From: Robiginitomaculum sp.
Lineage (GTDB): Bacteria; Pseudomonadota; Alphaproteobacteria; Caulobacterales; Maricaulaceae
Direction: 5' to 3'
Length of the DNA stretch: 64,000 bases
Assembly (NCBI GenBank): GCA_016765135.1
Contig: JAESQN010000015.1
Coordinates: 1-64,000 of the forward strand
The notes beneath the pieces are model-generated. The model ran no database searches, was not told the DNA's origin, and saw only the letters and a program-made list of their open reading frames with translations. Each line of letters opens with the position of its first letter. Within the stretch, counting starts at the first letter, position 1. Both the position numbers and the translations under genes were made by a program. This document shows positions 8,068 to 17,649 of the stretch, in pieces.

Positions 8068-8168
8068 AATTTTTTGTAACACACTTATATAATTACTGCC
8101 AAACGCTTTACGGGGCTAATTCTACAGTTTAGACATGTCTGCGTAATTCAGCAAGGACGAGAGAGAAT

Positions 8169-9863
8169 ATGCCAGAAGATATACAAGCGGGTACACAAGC
8201 GCGTGAGAGTATGGAATATGATGTGGTGATTGTCGGCGGCGGGGTCGCGGGCCTGTCCGCAGCTATTCGTCTCAAACAATTGGCTACGGATAACGAGCGC
8301 GAAATCAATGTTGCTTTGTTGGAGAAAGGCTCCGAGATCGGGGCGCATATATTGTCCGGTGCGGTGGTTGACCCGATTGCTATGAACGAATTGTTCCCTG
8401 ATTGGCAAAATATGGGTGCGCCGCTGAATACGGCGGTTAAAAAAGATAAGTTTTATTTCCTGACCAGTGTCGGTGCTATTCCGCTTCCGGCTTTGATGAT
8501 GCCGCCATTGATGAATAATCATGGCAATTATATTGTGTCTTTGGGCAATGTGGCCCGATGGCTGGCCGAGCAGGCGGAGAATATGGGGGTGGAAATATAC
8601 CCCGGATTTCCAGCCGCCGAAGTGGTGTATCATGATGACGGCTCTGTCAAAGGTGTGGCCACGGGCGATATGGGCGTGGGTCTGGACGGCAAGCACAAGG
8701 ACGGGGCTTATACCCAGGGTATAGAATTACATGCGAAATACACGTTTTTCGCCGAGGGCGCACGGGGGTCTTTGACCAAAGGCCTGATCGAAAAGTTTGC
8801 CCTGGACGCAGAGTGCGAGCCGCAAAAATACGGTATTGGCCTCAAGGAATTGTGGGTGGTTAAGCCCGAAAACCATCAACCTGGTTTGGTGCAGCACAGT
8901 TTTGGCTGGCCTTTGGATAACAAAACTGGCGGCGGTACATTCCTGTACCATATGCTCGACGGCGATACGCCCTATGTGGCGGTGGGCATGGTCTTGCATC
9001 TCAATTATAAAAATCCGTATTTAAGCCCGTTTGAAGAATTTCAGCGTATGAAAGCCCATCCTCACATCAAAGACGTGTTTGAGGGGGGTAAACGTGTTTC
9101 CTACGGTGCGCGGGCCATGACCGAGGGCGGTTGGCAGTCCGTGCCGAAACTGGTATTTCCAGGCGGTGCGCTTATGGGCTGCGGGGCCGGATTTATGAAT
9201 GTGCCGCGCATCAAAGGCTCCCATAACGCCATGAAAACCGGCATGTTAGCCGCCGAAGCTGCGTTTTCGGCCATTGGTGCAGGGCGGGCAGGGGACGTTC
9301 TGTCCGAATACCAAAGCGCTTATGAAGCCAGCTATGTTTATAAAAACCTGAAAAAAGTCCGTAATGTTAAACCATTTTGGTCAAAATTTGGCACGGTGTT
9401 CGGGGTTATGCTGGGCGGGGTTGATATGTGGACAACCTCATTGCTGGGCGGGTTCTCGTTTTTTGGCACGCGTGGTCACGGTAAAAGTGATGCGGACAGC
9501 CTTGATTTGGCCGAGAAACACAAGCCAATCGATTACCCAAAACCGGACGGCATATTGACCTTTGACCGCCTGACCAGTGTCAGTTTCTCTGCCACCAACC
9601 ACGAAGAAGATCAACCGAGCCATTTAAAACTGGCCGATCCGAGCATTCCCATTACCATCAATCTGCCAAAATGGGCCGAGCCTGCTCAAAGATATTGCCC
9701 TGCTGGTGTGTATGAAATATTGGAAGAAAACGGCGTACAGAAATTTCAAATCAATGCGCAAAATTGCGTCCATTGCAAAACCTGTGACATCAAAGACCCG
9801 AGCCATAATATCACTTGGGTCACGCCTGAAGGCGGTGGTGGCCCCAATTATCCAAATATGTAA
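8169..9863 (+). CDS. electron transfer flavoprotein-ubiquinone oxidoreductase
   Basis: This 564-residue membrane-associated enzyme passes electrons from ETF (fatty-acid and amino-acid oxidation) to ubiquinone. An FAD-binding Rossmann motif is at residues 18-35 (DVVIVGGGVAGLSAAIRL), and the quinone-binding domain is in the middle. The C-terminal 4Fe-4S module has CPAGVYEI and NCVHCKTCDIKDP. Length matches the family. GAGAGAG sits just before the ATG. Its promoter must lie in the 101-bp gap shared with the divergent RimB-RimK gene. A TPR lipoprotein gene follows after one base. Confidence 0.95.
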   Translation: MPEDIQAGTQARESMEYDVVIVGGGVAGLSAAIRLKQLATDNEREINVALLEKGSEIGAHILSGAVVDPIAMNELFPDWQNMGAPLNTAVKKDKFYFLTSVGAIPLPALMMPPLMNNHGNYIVSLGNVARWLAEQAENMGVEIYPGFPAAEVVYHDDGSVKGVATGDMGVGLDGKHKDGAYTQGIELHAKYTFFAEGARGSLTKGLIEKFALDAECEPQKYGIGLKELWVVKPENHQPGLVQHSFGWPLDNKTGGGTFLYHMLDGDTPYVAVGMVLHLNYKNPYLSPFEEFQRMKAHPHIKDVFEGGKRVSYGARAMTEGGWQSVPKLVFPGGALMGCGAGFMNVPRIKGSHNAMKTGMLAAEAAFSAIGAGRAGDVLSEYQSAYEASYVYKNLKKVRNVKPFWSKFGTVFGVMLGGVDMWTTSLLGGFSFFGTRGHGKSDADSLDLAEKHKPIDYPKPDGILTFDRLTSVSFSATNHEEDQPSHLKLADPSIPITINLPKWAEPAQRYCPAGVYEILEENGVQKFQINAQNCVHCKTCDIKDPSHNITWVTPEGGGGPNYPNM

Positions 9864-9864
9864 G

Positions 9865-11598
9865 ATGACCATTATGGCAAAAATCAAATTTTTAATCATG
9901 CCTGCGGCTTTGTGGTTCGCCCTTTTCGCCTTGTCGGCATGTACAACAATTGCGACCAACAACAAGGTTGATACGGGGGAAACCCTGTCGCCGGACGCCC
10001 GTTTATATGCGGATTATGTGTCGGCTAGTTATGCTTATAATCTTGGCGATGCGGCTGGTCGCTCCAGTTATTATTCCAAAGCTTTTGCCCGCCGTCCGCA
10101 AGATCTGGATCTGGGGCGCAAAGCTATGGCGGCGGCTATAAACAATGGGGACACCGGATTATCCCGTGCGTTGGCAATTGAGTTGATCGCCCTTGAGCCA
10201 ACGGATGGTGTTGCCAGGGCCATTTTGGGCGCACAGGCTTTGGGTAAAGGTCGGTACAAAAAAACCATCAGCATATTGGACAATGCGAGCGCGGGTATTG
10301 GCGTGGAAGATTTTAATTCCATGATGCGGGGCTGGGCAGAGTACGGGCTTGGAAACAAAGCCGGGGCGATTGCGGTTTTTGATAATATGCAAGGCGGGCG
10401 CTATTTCGAGTTTTTAGGAAAATTACAGCGGGCTATTATCAATATAGACTTGGACAATTTAGAGATGGCCGAAAAGGATTTTGCTGAAATTGACGAGGTC
10501 AATTTGGCACCAATCGAGTCCACATTAGCGCAAGTGCGCGGGTTGATGTTGCGCGGTGATAAAGACAAAGCTCTGGCGAAGTTGAAAAAATATGCAGACG
10601 AAAACAATGGCTCGCTCACCGGCCCGATACGCGCATATATAAATACAATTGAAGGGGGCAAAAAATTCAAATGGCAATTGACCCCGGCCCAATTGGCCTC
10701 ACGGGCTATGACAGAACCAGCATTTCGGTATTACGGCGCACAACAGCAATTCCATTCAGCCGAAACTTTTTTGCGGCTCGCCCTGGTGCTGGATCCGCAC
10801 AATGATAAAGCCCGGCTTTTCCTGGGAAGTGTTTTGGAGGAGATAGACAGAAATGATGCAGCCTTGCAGGCTTACGGCGAAATCCCGCAACGTTCAGAGT
10901 ACTCCGTGTCGGCGCGCTTGTCGGAGGCAGATATTTTATTTGGAGATGACAAAAACGCTGAAGGTTTAGCGGTGCTGGAATCCATTCAGGCGTCCCACCC
11001 GTCGCGGGTGACGCGGGGGTCTTTGGGACGGGCTTATCTAATCATGGAAGATTACGCCAAAGCCTTGCCTTATTATGAAGCTTTGATCGAAGAAATGTCA
11101 GCTGACGAACTTGAGAAAAACCCCATGCCGCATTATTTGCGCGGTATTATTCTTGAGCGACTTGACCGTTGGCAAGAGGCGGTGCCGGACTTTGAATTCG
11201 TTCTCAAGCACAAACCTGACGATGCAGATGCGCTCAATTATTTGGGATATACATGGGTTGATAAGGGCGTCAATTTGACCAGAGCGTTTGAAATGATTGA
11301 AAAAGCGGTTGAGCTGGAGCCAAAAAGCGGTGCGATTATCGACAGCCTGGGTTGGGCTCACTATAAATTGGGGCGTTACGGCCTAGCCAGGATAAAACTG
11401 GAGGAGGCCGCCGAGCGCTCCCCGACCAGCGCCACGATTATTGACCATCTTGGCGATGTGTACTGGAAACTGGGACGCAGAAAAGAAGCTGGTTATCAAT
11501 GGGCGCGGGCCGCAGAACTTGACCCAACCGAAGAAGAACTCGCAACGATCAAGATCAAACTTAAAGACGGTTTGGACGCCGTGGCAAGTCCTGAGTAA
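9865..11598 (+). CDS. TPR-repeat lipoprotein
   Basis: The start is ATG 9865 (MTIMAKIKF) or 9874 (MAKIKF), directly after the ETF-QO stop. Both give a lipoprotein signal with lipobox LSAC. The roughly 577-residue product is built of tetratricopeptide repeats; the clearest are in the last third (ALNYLGYTWVDKG, AIIDSLGWAHYKLGRYG, IIDHLGDVYWKLGRRKEAG). It should act as a periplasmic scaffold on the outer membrane; the partner is unknown. A TPR protein upstream of ispE is, to my knowledge, a recurring alphaproteobacterial arrangement. Confidence 0.85.
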   Translation: MTIMAKIKFLIMPAALWFALFALSACTTIATNNKVDTGETLSPDARLYADYVSASYAYNLGDAAGRSSYYSKAFARRPQDLDLGRKAMAAAINNGDTGLSRALAIELIALEPTDGVARAILGAQALGKGRYKKTISILDNASAGIGVEDFNSMMRGWAEYGLGNKAGAIAVFDNMQGGRYFEFLGKLQRAIINIDLDNLEMAEKDFAEIDEVNLAPIESTLAQVRGLMLRGDKDKALAKLKKYADENNGSLTGPIRAYINTIEGGKKFKWQLTPAQLASRAMTEPAFRYYGAQQQFHSAETFLRLALVLDPHNDKARLFLGSVLEEIDRNDAALQAYGEIPQRSEYSVSARLSEADILFGDDKNAEGLAVLESIQASHPSRVTRGSLGRAYLIMEDYAKALPYYEALIEEMSADELEKNPMPHYLRGIILERLDRWQEAVPDFEFVLKHKPDDADALNYLGYTWVDKGVNLTRAFEMIEKAVELEPKSGAIIDSLGWAHYKLGRYGLARIKLEEAAERSPTSATIIDHLGDVYWKLGRRKEAGYQWARAAELDPTEEELATIKIKLKDGLDAVASPE

Positions 11599-11601
11599 GC
11601 G

Positions 11602-12459
11602 TTGACACAAACAGCTAAATACACCGATATTTCTCGGGCAAAAATTAACCTGACATTACATGTGGGTCAGGTGCAGGATGATGGCTATCACCCCTTGCAC
11701 AGCCTAGTGGTTTTTGCGGATATTGGTGACAAACTTGATGCGAAAATGGCTGATGAGTTCAGTCTGGAAATGACAGGCCCGTTCGCCAAAGATACACCGG
11801 GCGGTGATGAAAACCTGATCCTGAAAGCCGTGAAAATGGTTGCAGAGCATAATGATGTTCAGGCGAAGCTAGCCTATAAACTCACCAAGAAATTACCGGT
11901 CGCATCCGGCATTGGGGGCGGGAGTGCCGATGCCGCTGCCGCCCTTAGGTTGCTGGCGCAGGCGGAGCATGTTAGCTGGTCTGAACATGCGGAAAGCTTC
12001 CTCCCGTTTGGCGCAGATGTACCCGTTTGTTATTTGTCATGCACATGTGTCATGGAAGGTATAGGCGAGCAAATTTTGCCGTGGCCGGGGTTGGGGCAAA
12101 TGCATGCCGTACTTGTTAACCCCGGTGTTAGCGTAAGTACATCCGAAGTTTTCGAGAGCTTTGACACTGTAGGTATGTCTTCAGAGTTCACCTTGCCCGC
12201 CGGGTCGTTGCTCGACATGGCCAAAGCCGGACGCAATGATTTGCAAGGCGTGGCCATGCGGCTACAACCCGTTATCGAGGAGGTGCTTGAAGACATCTCC
12301 CGACAAAAAGATTGCCAACTGGCACGCATGTCCGGTTCAGGGGCTACATGTTTTGGCTTGTTTCCAAGCCAGGAAAAAGCCGCAATGGCTGCACGCTATA
12401 TCTGCAAAACTCATCCGGATTGGTGGTGCATTTCGACCTTGTTGGGGGATTTGCCATGA
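11602..12459 (+). CDS. ispE: 4-(CDP)-2-C-methyl-D-erythritol kinase
   Basis: This GHMP-family kinase phosphorylates CDP-methylerythritol in the non-mevalonate isoprenoid pathway. The start codon is TTG at 11602, because the essential N-terminal strand (RAKINLTLHV) lies right after it and no ATG precedes it. The ATP-binding GHMP loop is LPVASGIGGGSADAAAALR (about residues 96-114), and a C-terminal motif reads MSGSGATCFGLF. It starts 3 bp after the TPR gene and overlaps the next gene by ATGA. ispB, which consumes the pathway's products, lies 1 kb away. Confidence 0.95.
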   Translation: MTQTAKYTDISRAKINLTLHVGQVQDDGYHPLHSLVVFADIGDKLDAKMADEFSLEMTGPFAKDTPGGDENLILKAVKMVAEHNDVQAKLAYKLTKKLPVASGIGGGSADAAAALRLLAQAEHVSWSEHAESFLPFGADVPVCYLSCTCVMEGIGEQILPWPGLGQMHAVLVNPGVSVSTSEVFESFDTVGMSSEFTLPAGSLLDMAKAGRNDLQGVAMRLQPVIEEVLEDISRQKDCQLARMSGSGATCFGLFPSQEKAAMAARYICKTHPDWWCISTLLGDLP

Positions 12460-13529
12460 GTTTTGAACACCCGGTTTTCATCCTGTTACATGTGGCGGGC
12501 TTTGCGTTTTTCATCTCCTTGGCGCTGAGCGGGTTTATGATTTTTGCCGGGTTTTTAGACAAACCTGATCACCGTTCAAACCACAAAACCCCAGTACCAA
12601 CAGCGGGCGGCATTGGCATTGTCGCAGGTCTGGGGGCGGGGCTTTTGGCTCTGGCTATGTTTTATCCAGATTATGGGGATCATAACCTGCTTGGATCTAT
12701 TGCCGCACTTGGCTTTGGGGTCGCAGTGTTGGGATTGTTTGATGATGTTTATAGGCTTAACTCCAAATTGAAATTTGCTTTGATCATGGTGCTGGCCGGG
12801 GCTGCGGTCGCAATTATTGGGCCGCCGTTCTCGTTTCCCGTGGCCGTGGTCGATGTCCCTATACCCTATTGGATTGGATTTGGCGGCGCTTTGTTATGGG
12901 TATTTGTTGTCACCAATGGTGTCAATTTTATAGACGGATCCAACGGTATGATGGCCGTATCTATGACGGTCGCATTTTTGGCCATAGCCGTAGTAGCCGT
13001 TTTGGTCGGGGCCAGCAGTGCGGCTATATTATCCGTGGTTATGGCGGCGGCATTGATCGGGTTTGCGCCGTATAATAGTGGCAACCGGGCCAGAATATTT
13101 GGTGGTGATGTTGGTTCACTCTTGGTCGGGTACGGCTACGGAACCTCGGCGCTCATACTTGTTGCAGAAGCACCCAAAGCCGGAGTTTTATATGTGGGGT
13201 CATTGTTAATTTTACCGTTCCTCACCGATATTTTATTAACAATGCTCCTGCGCCTAAGACGACGTGAAAACCTGCTGGCCCCGCACAAATCCCATTTATA
13301 CCAACGCCTGATAGCTGCGGGCAAATCCCATGCGAGCGTCAGCATTCTTTACGGGTACGGCGCAGTGTTAATGGCGGCAGTCACTATTGCCGCTTTGTGG
13401 TTTGGTTTGATTAGATCATTGTTTTTTCTAGCCCTTTGGGTCAATATTATGCTCATGATTTATCTGACTATTCACAAAAAACTAACCGCTAACTCACCCG
13501 CTGGACAACGAAATCCGCCAGACGTTTAA
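12456..13529 (+). CDS. MraY/WecA-family polyprenyl-P sugar-1-P transferase
   Basis: I chose ATG 12456, which overlaps the ispE stop (ATGA). The 357-residue polytopic membrane protein belongs to glycosyltransferase family 4. It has the Asp-rich LGLFDDVYRLNSKLK, the catalytic NFIDGSNGM and the HKSHLYQRL loop. Such enzymes load GlcNAc-1-P or a related sugar onto undecaprenyl phosphate to start O-antigen or other envelope polysaccharides. It is closer to WecA/WbpL than to MraY, because it lacks peptidoglycan-cluster context. Its 3' end overlaps convergent ispB by 41 bp. Confidence 0.88.
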   Translation: MSFEHPVFILLHVAGFAFFISLALSGFMIFAGFLDKPDHRSNHKTPVPTAGGIGIVAGLGAGLLALAMFYPDYGDHNLLGSIAALGFGVAVLGLFDDVYRLNSKLKFALIMVLAGAAVAIIGPPFSFPVAVVDVPIPYWIGFGGALLWVFVVTNGVNFIDGSNGMMAVSMTVAFLAIAVVAVLVGASSAAILSVVMAAALIGFAPYNSGNRARIFGGDVGSLLVGYGYGTSALILVAEAPKAGVLYVGSLLILPFLTDILLTMLLRLRRRENLLAPHKSHLYQRLIAAGKSHASVSILYGYGAVLMAAVTIAALWFGLIRSLFFLALWVNIMLMIYLTIHKKLTANSPAGQRNPPDV

Positions 13530-14511
13530 GAGCAGTTTTCCACGGGGATTCGGGGAAAATATCAAGTGCTGATTTGGCAGTTTTGATATGTTCTCGCGCT
13601 GCATCCAATGTGGCTTCAAGGGCGTTTTCCTGCTTCAGAAGATCGGTTGCAGTTTCCAAATCACCGGATGATTGATTATGTTCACTGATCACTCTTCGCC
13701 AAAAATCCAGAGCATTTTTGTCACCTTTTTGCTGGGCGTGGTCGTAAGCAAGTATCACGGGTAAAGTCATTTTGCCCTCCCGGAAATCATCCCCGACCGA
13801 TTTACCCAAAGCTGCTTCAAAGCCGCCGTAATCCAGCGCGTCATCCACCAGTTGAAAGGCCAGGCCAAGCTCTTGACCGTAAGTTCTAAGCGCAATTTGT
13901 TTTTGTGAACCGCTTGCGGCCAGCACGGGCGCAACTTCGGAGGCAGCTGCAAATAATGCGGCCGTCTTGGCACCTATGACCTGCATATAGGTCGCTTTGC
14001 TCATCTCGACATCACGCAGTCCAGCCAATTGTTGTACTTCACCCTCGGCGATAATACTGGAAGCTTCGGATAAAATTCCCAGGGCCTCAAGCGAGCCCGT
14101 TTCCACCATCAAATTAAAAGCGCGGGCGAACAAAAAATCCCCAACCAAAATGCTTGGCGCATTGCCCCAGATCAAATTGGCGGCTTTGCGGCCGCGCCGC
14201 TTGGCACTGCGGTCAACCACATCATCATGCAAGAGCGTGGCGGAATGGATGAACTCCACCGCCGCCGCCAACTTGTAATGGTGCGTGCCCTCATAACCAC
14301 ACAGATGCGCCGATGCGATGGTGAGAAGTGGGCGCAAACGCTTGCCGCCCGCCCCGACCAGATGCTCGGCCAAATCCGGGATCATGCCGACCGGGCTTTG
14401 CATACGCTCGCGGATAATAATATCAACTTGAGCCATATCTTCGGCTGCCATTGAGAGCAGATGTTCAATGGGGGAAGTGGTAGCTGATTTTGTTTTTACT
14501 GTTGTGGTCAC
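13489..14511 (-). CDS. ispB: octaprenyl/decaprenyl diphosphate synthase
   Basis: This trans-prenyltransferase makes the ubiquinone side chain. I chose a GTG start at 14511 (VTTTVKTKSATT) with GAGAG 5 bases upstream; the frame is open further up but codes for an unlikely leader. The first Asp-rich motif is LLHDDVVD with GAGGKRLRP before it, and the second is LVDDALDYGG. The length of about 340 fits. The DUF2007 and methyltransferase genes diverge from it, a frequent alphaproteobacterial layout. The 3' end overlaps the preceding gene on the other strand. Confidence 0.92.
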   Translation of the reverse strand: MTTTVKTKSATTSPIEHLLSMAAEDMAQVDIIIRERMQSPVGMIPDLAEHLVGAGGKRLRPLLTIASAHLCGYEGTHHYKLAAAVEFIHSATLLHDDVVDRSAKRRGRKAANLIWGNAPSILVGDFLFARAFNLMVETGSLEALGILSEASSIIAEGEVQQLAGLRDVEMSKATYMQVIGAKTAALFAAASEVAPVLAASGSQKQIALRTYGQELGLAFQLVDDALDYGGFEAALGKSVGDDFREGKMTLPVILAYDHAQQKGDKNALDFWRRVISEHNQSSGDLETATDLLKQENALEATLDAAREHIKTAKSALDIFPESPWKTALKRLADFVVQRVS

Positions 14512-14602
14512 ATTGCTCTCGTTTCGGCCCTTCTCTAGGCGGATAACACTAAAGCGGCAAGTAAGTATGGCAATTTTATTGTTCTGGTGATATAGAAATA
14601 CA

Positions 14603-14827
14603 ATGATAGCAATTATAAAAACCAATAACCCGGTGACGCTAAGTTACGCCCAGTCGGTTCTCAATGACAACGACATAGGTTGGTTCGTCGCCGATACACA
14701 TGCCAGTGTTATTGAAGGCTCCATTGGGGCAATCCCGAGGCGTTTCATGGTATTGAAAGATGATGTTGTTGAGGCCAAAAAAGTATTGGCTGCGGCAGGT
14801 TTGGAAGATGAGTTTTGTCGACTTTAG
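14603..14827 (+). CDS. DUF2007 family protein
   Basis: This small protein of 74 residues is of the 'putative signal transducing protein' DUF2007 family, with the pattern NPVTLSYAQSVLNDNDI and RRFMVLKDDVVEAKKVL. The fold resembles a PII-like or ferredoxin-like domain, and its role is unknown. It overlaps the methyltransferase gene by 13 bp and sits head-to-head with ispB, as in many alphaproteobacteria. Confidence 0.85.
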   Translation: MIAIIKTNNPVTLSYAQSVLNDNDIGWFVADTHASVIEGSIGAIPRRFMVLKDDVVEAKKVLAAAGLEDEFCRL

Positions 14828-15546
14828 ATGTGAAGTTTTACAACGGTCAGGTTAGCGTCACCCAGCCGGGCGAGGGATATAGAGCTGGCACGGATGCTAT
14901 TTTGCTGGCTTCATCCTTACAAGCCAAGCCGGGCGACAGCATTTTGGAGCTTGGCTGCGGCACGGGGGTGGTGATGTTATTGGCGTCCCATCATTTACCG
15001 GACATACAATTTACCGGGCTGGAGAAAAGCGAAGACATGCTGGCTTTATCACGGCAAAATACAGTAGATAACGATAATATAGATATTGTGTCGGGTAGTA
15101 TCAGGCGCATTCCCCATGACTGGCATTTGCAATATGACCAGGTGGTCGCTAACCCGCCATATTTTGATAATCGCCGGGCTGTACGCATGTCGAAGGGCAA
15201 AGAGACGAGCTTTGTTAACAAGGGGTTGACACTGAATGATTGGCTGGATGCCATGTTGGTGTGTATGAAACCACGGGGCTTGGGCACACTGATTTATCGG
15301 GCTGACGGGCTGGAGAAAATATGTGCGGGGCTGGCGAACAAAACGGGGCGTCTGCGGATTTTACCTATACATTCTTACGCAGACGAACCCGCCAAACGCA
15401 TTATTGTCCAGTTTCGCAAAGGCGTCAAAAGCGAAAGCGCCCTGTTGCCAGCCTTGGTCATGCATGAACGCGGCGGCGGCGAGCGTTACGCCCCGGACGC
15501 CGCCAATGTCCTAAGCGGTAAAGCCAAGCTGATATTGGCGGAATAA
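14815..15546 (+). CDS. tRNA1(Val) A37 N6-methyltransferase-like
   Basis: This SAM-dependent class I methyltransferase has motif I ILELGCGTGVV and the N6-adenine motif NPPYF (VVANPPYFDNR), which points to adenine N6 methylation as in TrmN6/YfiC. The start is TTG at 14815, with GGAAGATGAG upstream inside the DUF2007 gene; GTG 14830 is an alternative. Residues GEGYRAGTDAILLAS match the family N-terminus. The target (tRNA-Val position 37 or another adenine) cannot be read from the sequence. Confidence 0.85.
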   Translation: MSTLDVKFYNGQVSVTQPGEGYRAGTDAILLASSLQAKPGDSILELGCGTGVVMLLASHHLPDIQFTGLEKSEDMLALSRQNTVDNDNIDIVSGSIRRIPHDWHLQYDQVVANPPYFDNRRAVRMSKGKETSFVNKGLTLNDWLDAMLVCMKPRGLGTLIYRADGLEKICAGLANKTGRLRILPIHSYADEPAKRIIVQFRKGVKSESALLPALVMHERGGGERYAPDAANVLSGKAKLILAE

Positions 15547-15559
15547 TCCTTCACAGGCC

Positions 15560-16372
15560 CTAATGCGCATGGGCGAGTTTTAGGGTCAGTGCGGTGTAGT
15601 CAGAATGGTAAACGCCGTCCGGTTTGGCGGGTAGAGTGATCCAGACCGCCGTAAGCATGGCCACACCCGTATGGGCGTGGTCAATTTTCACCAGGCCGTT
15701 CGCATCGCTCACGGTTTCTGCACCTTTGCCGTCAACCCCGTAAATCACTACATCCTGACCTGCCAAGGGTTTGCCGTCCAGCAAGAGAACAAAATCTCTG
15801 TCACCAGTTTTGGACGCTACAAATTCCAGTTTTTGGCCAACGGATTTATATTTCGCGTCTGCACCACCAGTGCATGTTTCGACACAAATAAATGTTTTCG
15901 TGTGCTTGTTATAGCTACGGTTTAATGCCGGGGTGCCGGGCAAATCGTTGAAGGCTTTACGAACCGTATCGCTGGCACCAATTTCGTCTAAATAGCCTTC
16001 ACTGTCTTCGGGCTTTATTGCCCCGGAGCGGGTTTTGCTGCTCATGGCAATGACGCCAAACCCGGCAGTGTCCGCCTGAAATTCCATATTCAAATAAGTC
16101 TTGTGTTCGGCCAAGGTAAATGTGTCGATTTTTTTGCCCGCCACCATAGCTGAACTGAAAGCTATTCTATCTTTGCCGGGGCCAGATTCCAATTTTGGAA
16201 ATGCCAATGCGCTGGTCAGGGCAACTTCGACTTTATCGCCTGATTGCCACATGAATTTTGCGGGCCAGAGAAATGTTTGATGGGCAAGCGCCGGGACAGC
16301 AAATAATGTTGCGGCCAAAACGGTGCTGGCAAGAATGCGCGTGCGAAACAATTTGAGGGATATATTGGTCAT
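15560..16372 (-). CDS. DUF4198 periplasmic protein
   Basis: A clear Sec signal peptide (ILASTVLAATLFAVPALA) precedes a mature protein that begins HQTFLWPAKF, the typical DUF4198 opening. Two beta-sandwich parts and the tail KLAHAH follow. DUF4198 proteins are often annotated as periplasmic components of nickel/cobalt uptake and often lie beside TonB receptors; no receptor is seen here. CIETCTGG-type cysteines (FICVETCTGGADAKY) are present. A metal role is inference only. The 317-bp upstream gap carries a long perfect palindrome. Confidence 0.8.
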   Translation of the reverse strand: MTNISLKLFRTRILASTVLAATLFAVPALAHQTFLWPAKFMWQSGDKVEVALTSALAFPKLESGPGKDRIAFSSAMVAGKKIDTFTLAEHKTYLNMEFQADTAGFGVIAMSSKTRSGAIKPEDSEGYLDEIGASDTVRKAFNDLPGTPALNRSYNKHTKTFICVETCTGGADAKYKSVGQKLEFVASKTGDRDFVLLLDGKPLAGQDVVIYGVDGKGAETVSDANGLVKIDHAHTGVAMLTAVWITLPAKPDGVYHSDYTALTLKLAHAH

Positions 16373-16689
16373 CTGGATATCCTAGCTGGTTTTGGAGAGA
16401 CGCTAGAGAGAAGAGTGCGCGATGTCACGAAAAAAATACAGGGTCCTTATGACCTGACGAAATAACCAGCTGTCAACCTTTAGTGGTATCGTGTTGAACT
16501 TGCCATTTTCGCACAGCAATAATTATTGAGTAACGTAAGAACTAAACTAGTTTAGTTCTTATAACATAGCGTTATTCGATAATATGAAAAGATATAATCC
16601 TGCTCAAATTGCGGATATTGGTGAATCGTCATAGAAAATACCGAACGAAAAATGTCAGGTGGTTAAGTACAGAACCTAAAATGCTTTAT
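16373..16689. other. 317-bp intergenic region
   Basis: This gap lies between the end of the polysaccharide operon and the start of the DUF4198 gene. It holds the perfect palindrome at 16537-16560 and, next to it, ATAAC-5-GTTAT (16561-16575). I find no convincing gene in it. Confidence 0.6.
16537..16560. promoter_or_regulatory. 24-bp perfect palindrome, candidate operator
   Basis: The half-site AAGAACTAAACT is followed directly by its exact reverse complement, with no loop bases. A loopless AT-rich palindrome without a T-run is more like a dimer operator than a terminator. It lies 165 bp upstream of the DUF4198 start, on the promoter side. Confidence 0.5.
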
Positions 16690-17649
16690 CTAAAACGCTT
16701 TGTTGTCGACCACCGCCGCTCCGTATAGTTTTGGCGTGAAGCCGCCGAACCATAAGACCTTGCCAGCGCCGCTGGAAGATTTTGCCAAGTAATGAATATA
16801 GGACGGTTTGCCCAATGCTTTTGTTAGCAAGGTTATTGGGGTAAAGGCCGCGTATTGCACTGCTCCGACCATCATCCATTTTATGATCCCGAGCCAGTTA
16901 TTGCTCTCGGCAGCTTCCTGGCTTGGGCTTTGGCCATTGGCGAAACTTCTAATCTTTACATAGCCCGGTGTGGCGCGGTGGGGGCGAATGTCTTCATAAC
17001 ATTTCGCGTTTCGTGACCAGGCAATTTTTATGCCTTGAGCTTGCAGTTCGCCAAATAGCATATCGTCTTCGCCGCCTGTTTCGTTCATATCGACGCTAAA
17101 CGGCGGGGTGGGTAAAGTGCATAATTTGGTGTCGAGCAATGAATTGCCGCAACCAAAAAAATCGTCCACAATGCCCTCGTCCATATCCGGGCCAAAGCGC
17201 GAGAAGAAACGGGTATAATAATCATCATAGATTGAGCTACCGGGGATACGGGCAATGGTCGGGACAAAGGCCAGGCCTGCGCCGTATTTTTTCGCGCTGT
17301 CCAATAACGTTTCGAGCCAGTTCGCGCCCGCCTCCTGGTCATCATCCAAAAAAGCCAGATAGCGGCCTTTCGCTGCCTTTAAAGCGCCATTACGAGCGTT
17401 GGAAACGCCAGGCTCGGGGATGTGTAAATAACGAATATTGACGGTCGTACTGGCGGCGAATTTCTTCACATAAGCTTTGGCACTGCCCTTGGGGTCATTG
17501 TCCGCTACGATAATCTCCAGAGCGAGCCCGCCGGCATTTTGCCTAACCAGGCTTTTCAGTGCGATTTGTAGTCCTTCCGGTCTTCGAAAGGTCGGCAGAA
17601 TAACCGAGACGCCATTGCGTATATTGTTTGCGGATTTAGCCATAATCAT
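16690..17649 (-). CDS. GT2 glycosyltransferase, HfsL-like position
   Basis: This is a 319-residue GT-A glycosyltransferase. It has VSVILPTFRRPEGL at the N-terminus, the DXD-type LAFLDDDQEAG near residue 103 and the acceptor-side GGEDDMLF near 197. It ends with a hydrophobic stretch (NNWLGIIKWMMVGAVQYAAF), so it is membrane-associated. It overlaps the deacetylase gene by 14 bp and is last in the operon. In holdfast-making relatives a second GT2 (HfsL) works beside HfsG; assigning that identity here is inference from context. Confidence 0.85.
   Translation of the reverse strand: MIMAKSANNIRNGVSVILPTFRRPEGLQIALKSLVRQNAGGLALEIIVADNDPKGSAKAYVKKFAASTTVNIRYLHIPEPGVSNARNGALKAAKGRYLAFLDDDQEAGANWLETLLDSAKKYGAGLAFVPTIARIPGSSIYDDYYTRFFSRFGPDMDEGIVDDFFGCGNSLLDTKLCTLPTPPFSVDMNETGGEDDMLFGELQAQGIKIAWSRNAKCYEDIRPHRATPGYVKIRSFANGQSPSQEAAESNNWLGIIKWMMVGAVQYAAFTPITLLTKALGKPSYIHYLAKSSSGAGKVLWFGGFTPKLYGAAVVDNKAF

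Noticed and set aside
8131-8140. Perfect 10-bp palindrome AGACATGTCT between the RimB-RimK fusion and ETF-QO genes
   Set aside because: A 10-bp palindrome is frequent by chance and no second copy was seen at a related promoter.
13530-14511. Long ATG-started extension of IspB to 14625
   Set aside because: It would run close to the divergent DUF2007 start and code an unlikely hydrophobic leader. GTG 14511 has a ribosome site and gives the family length.
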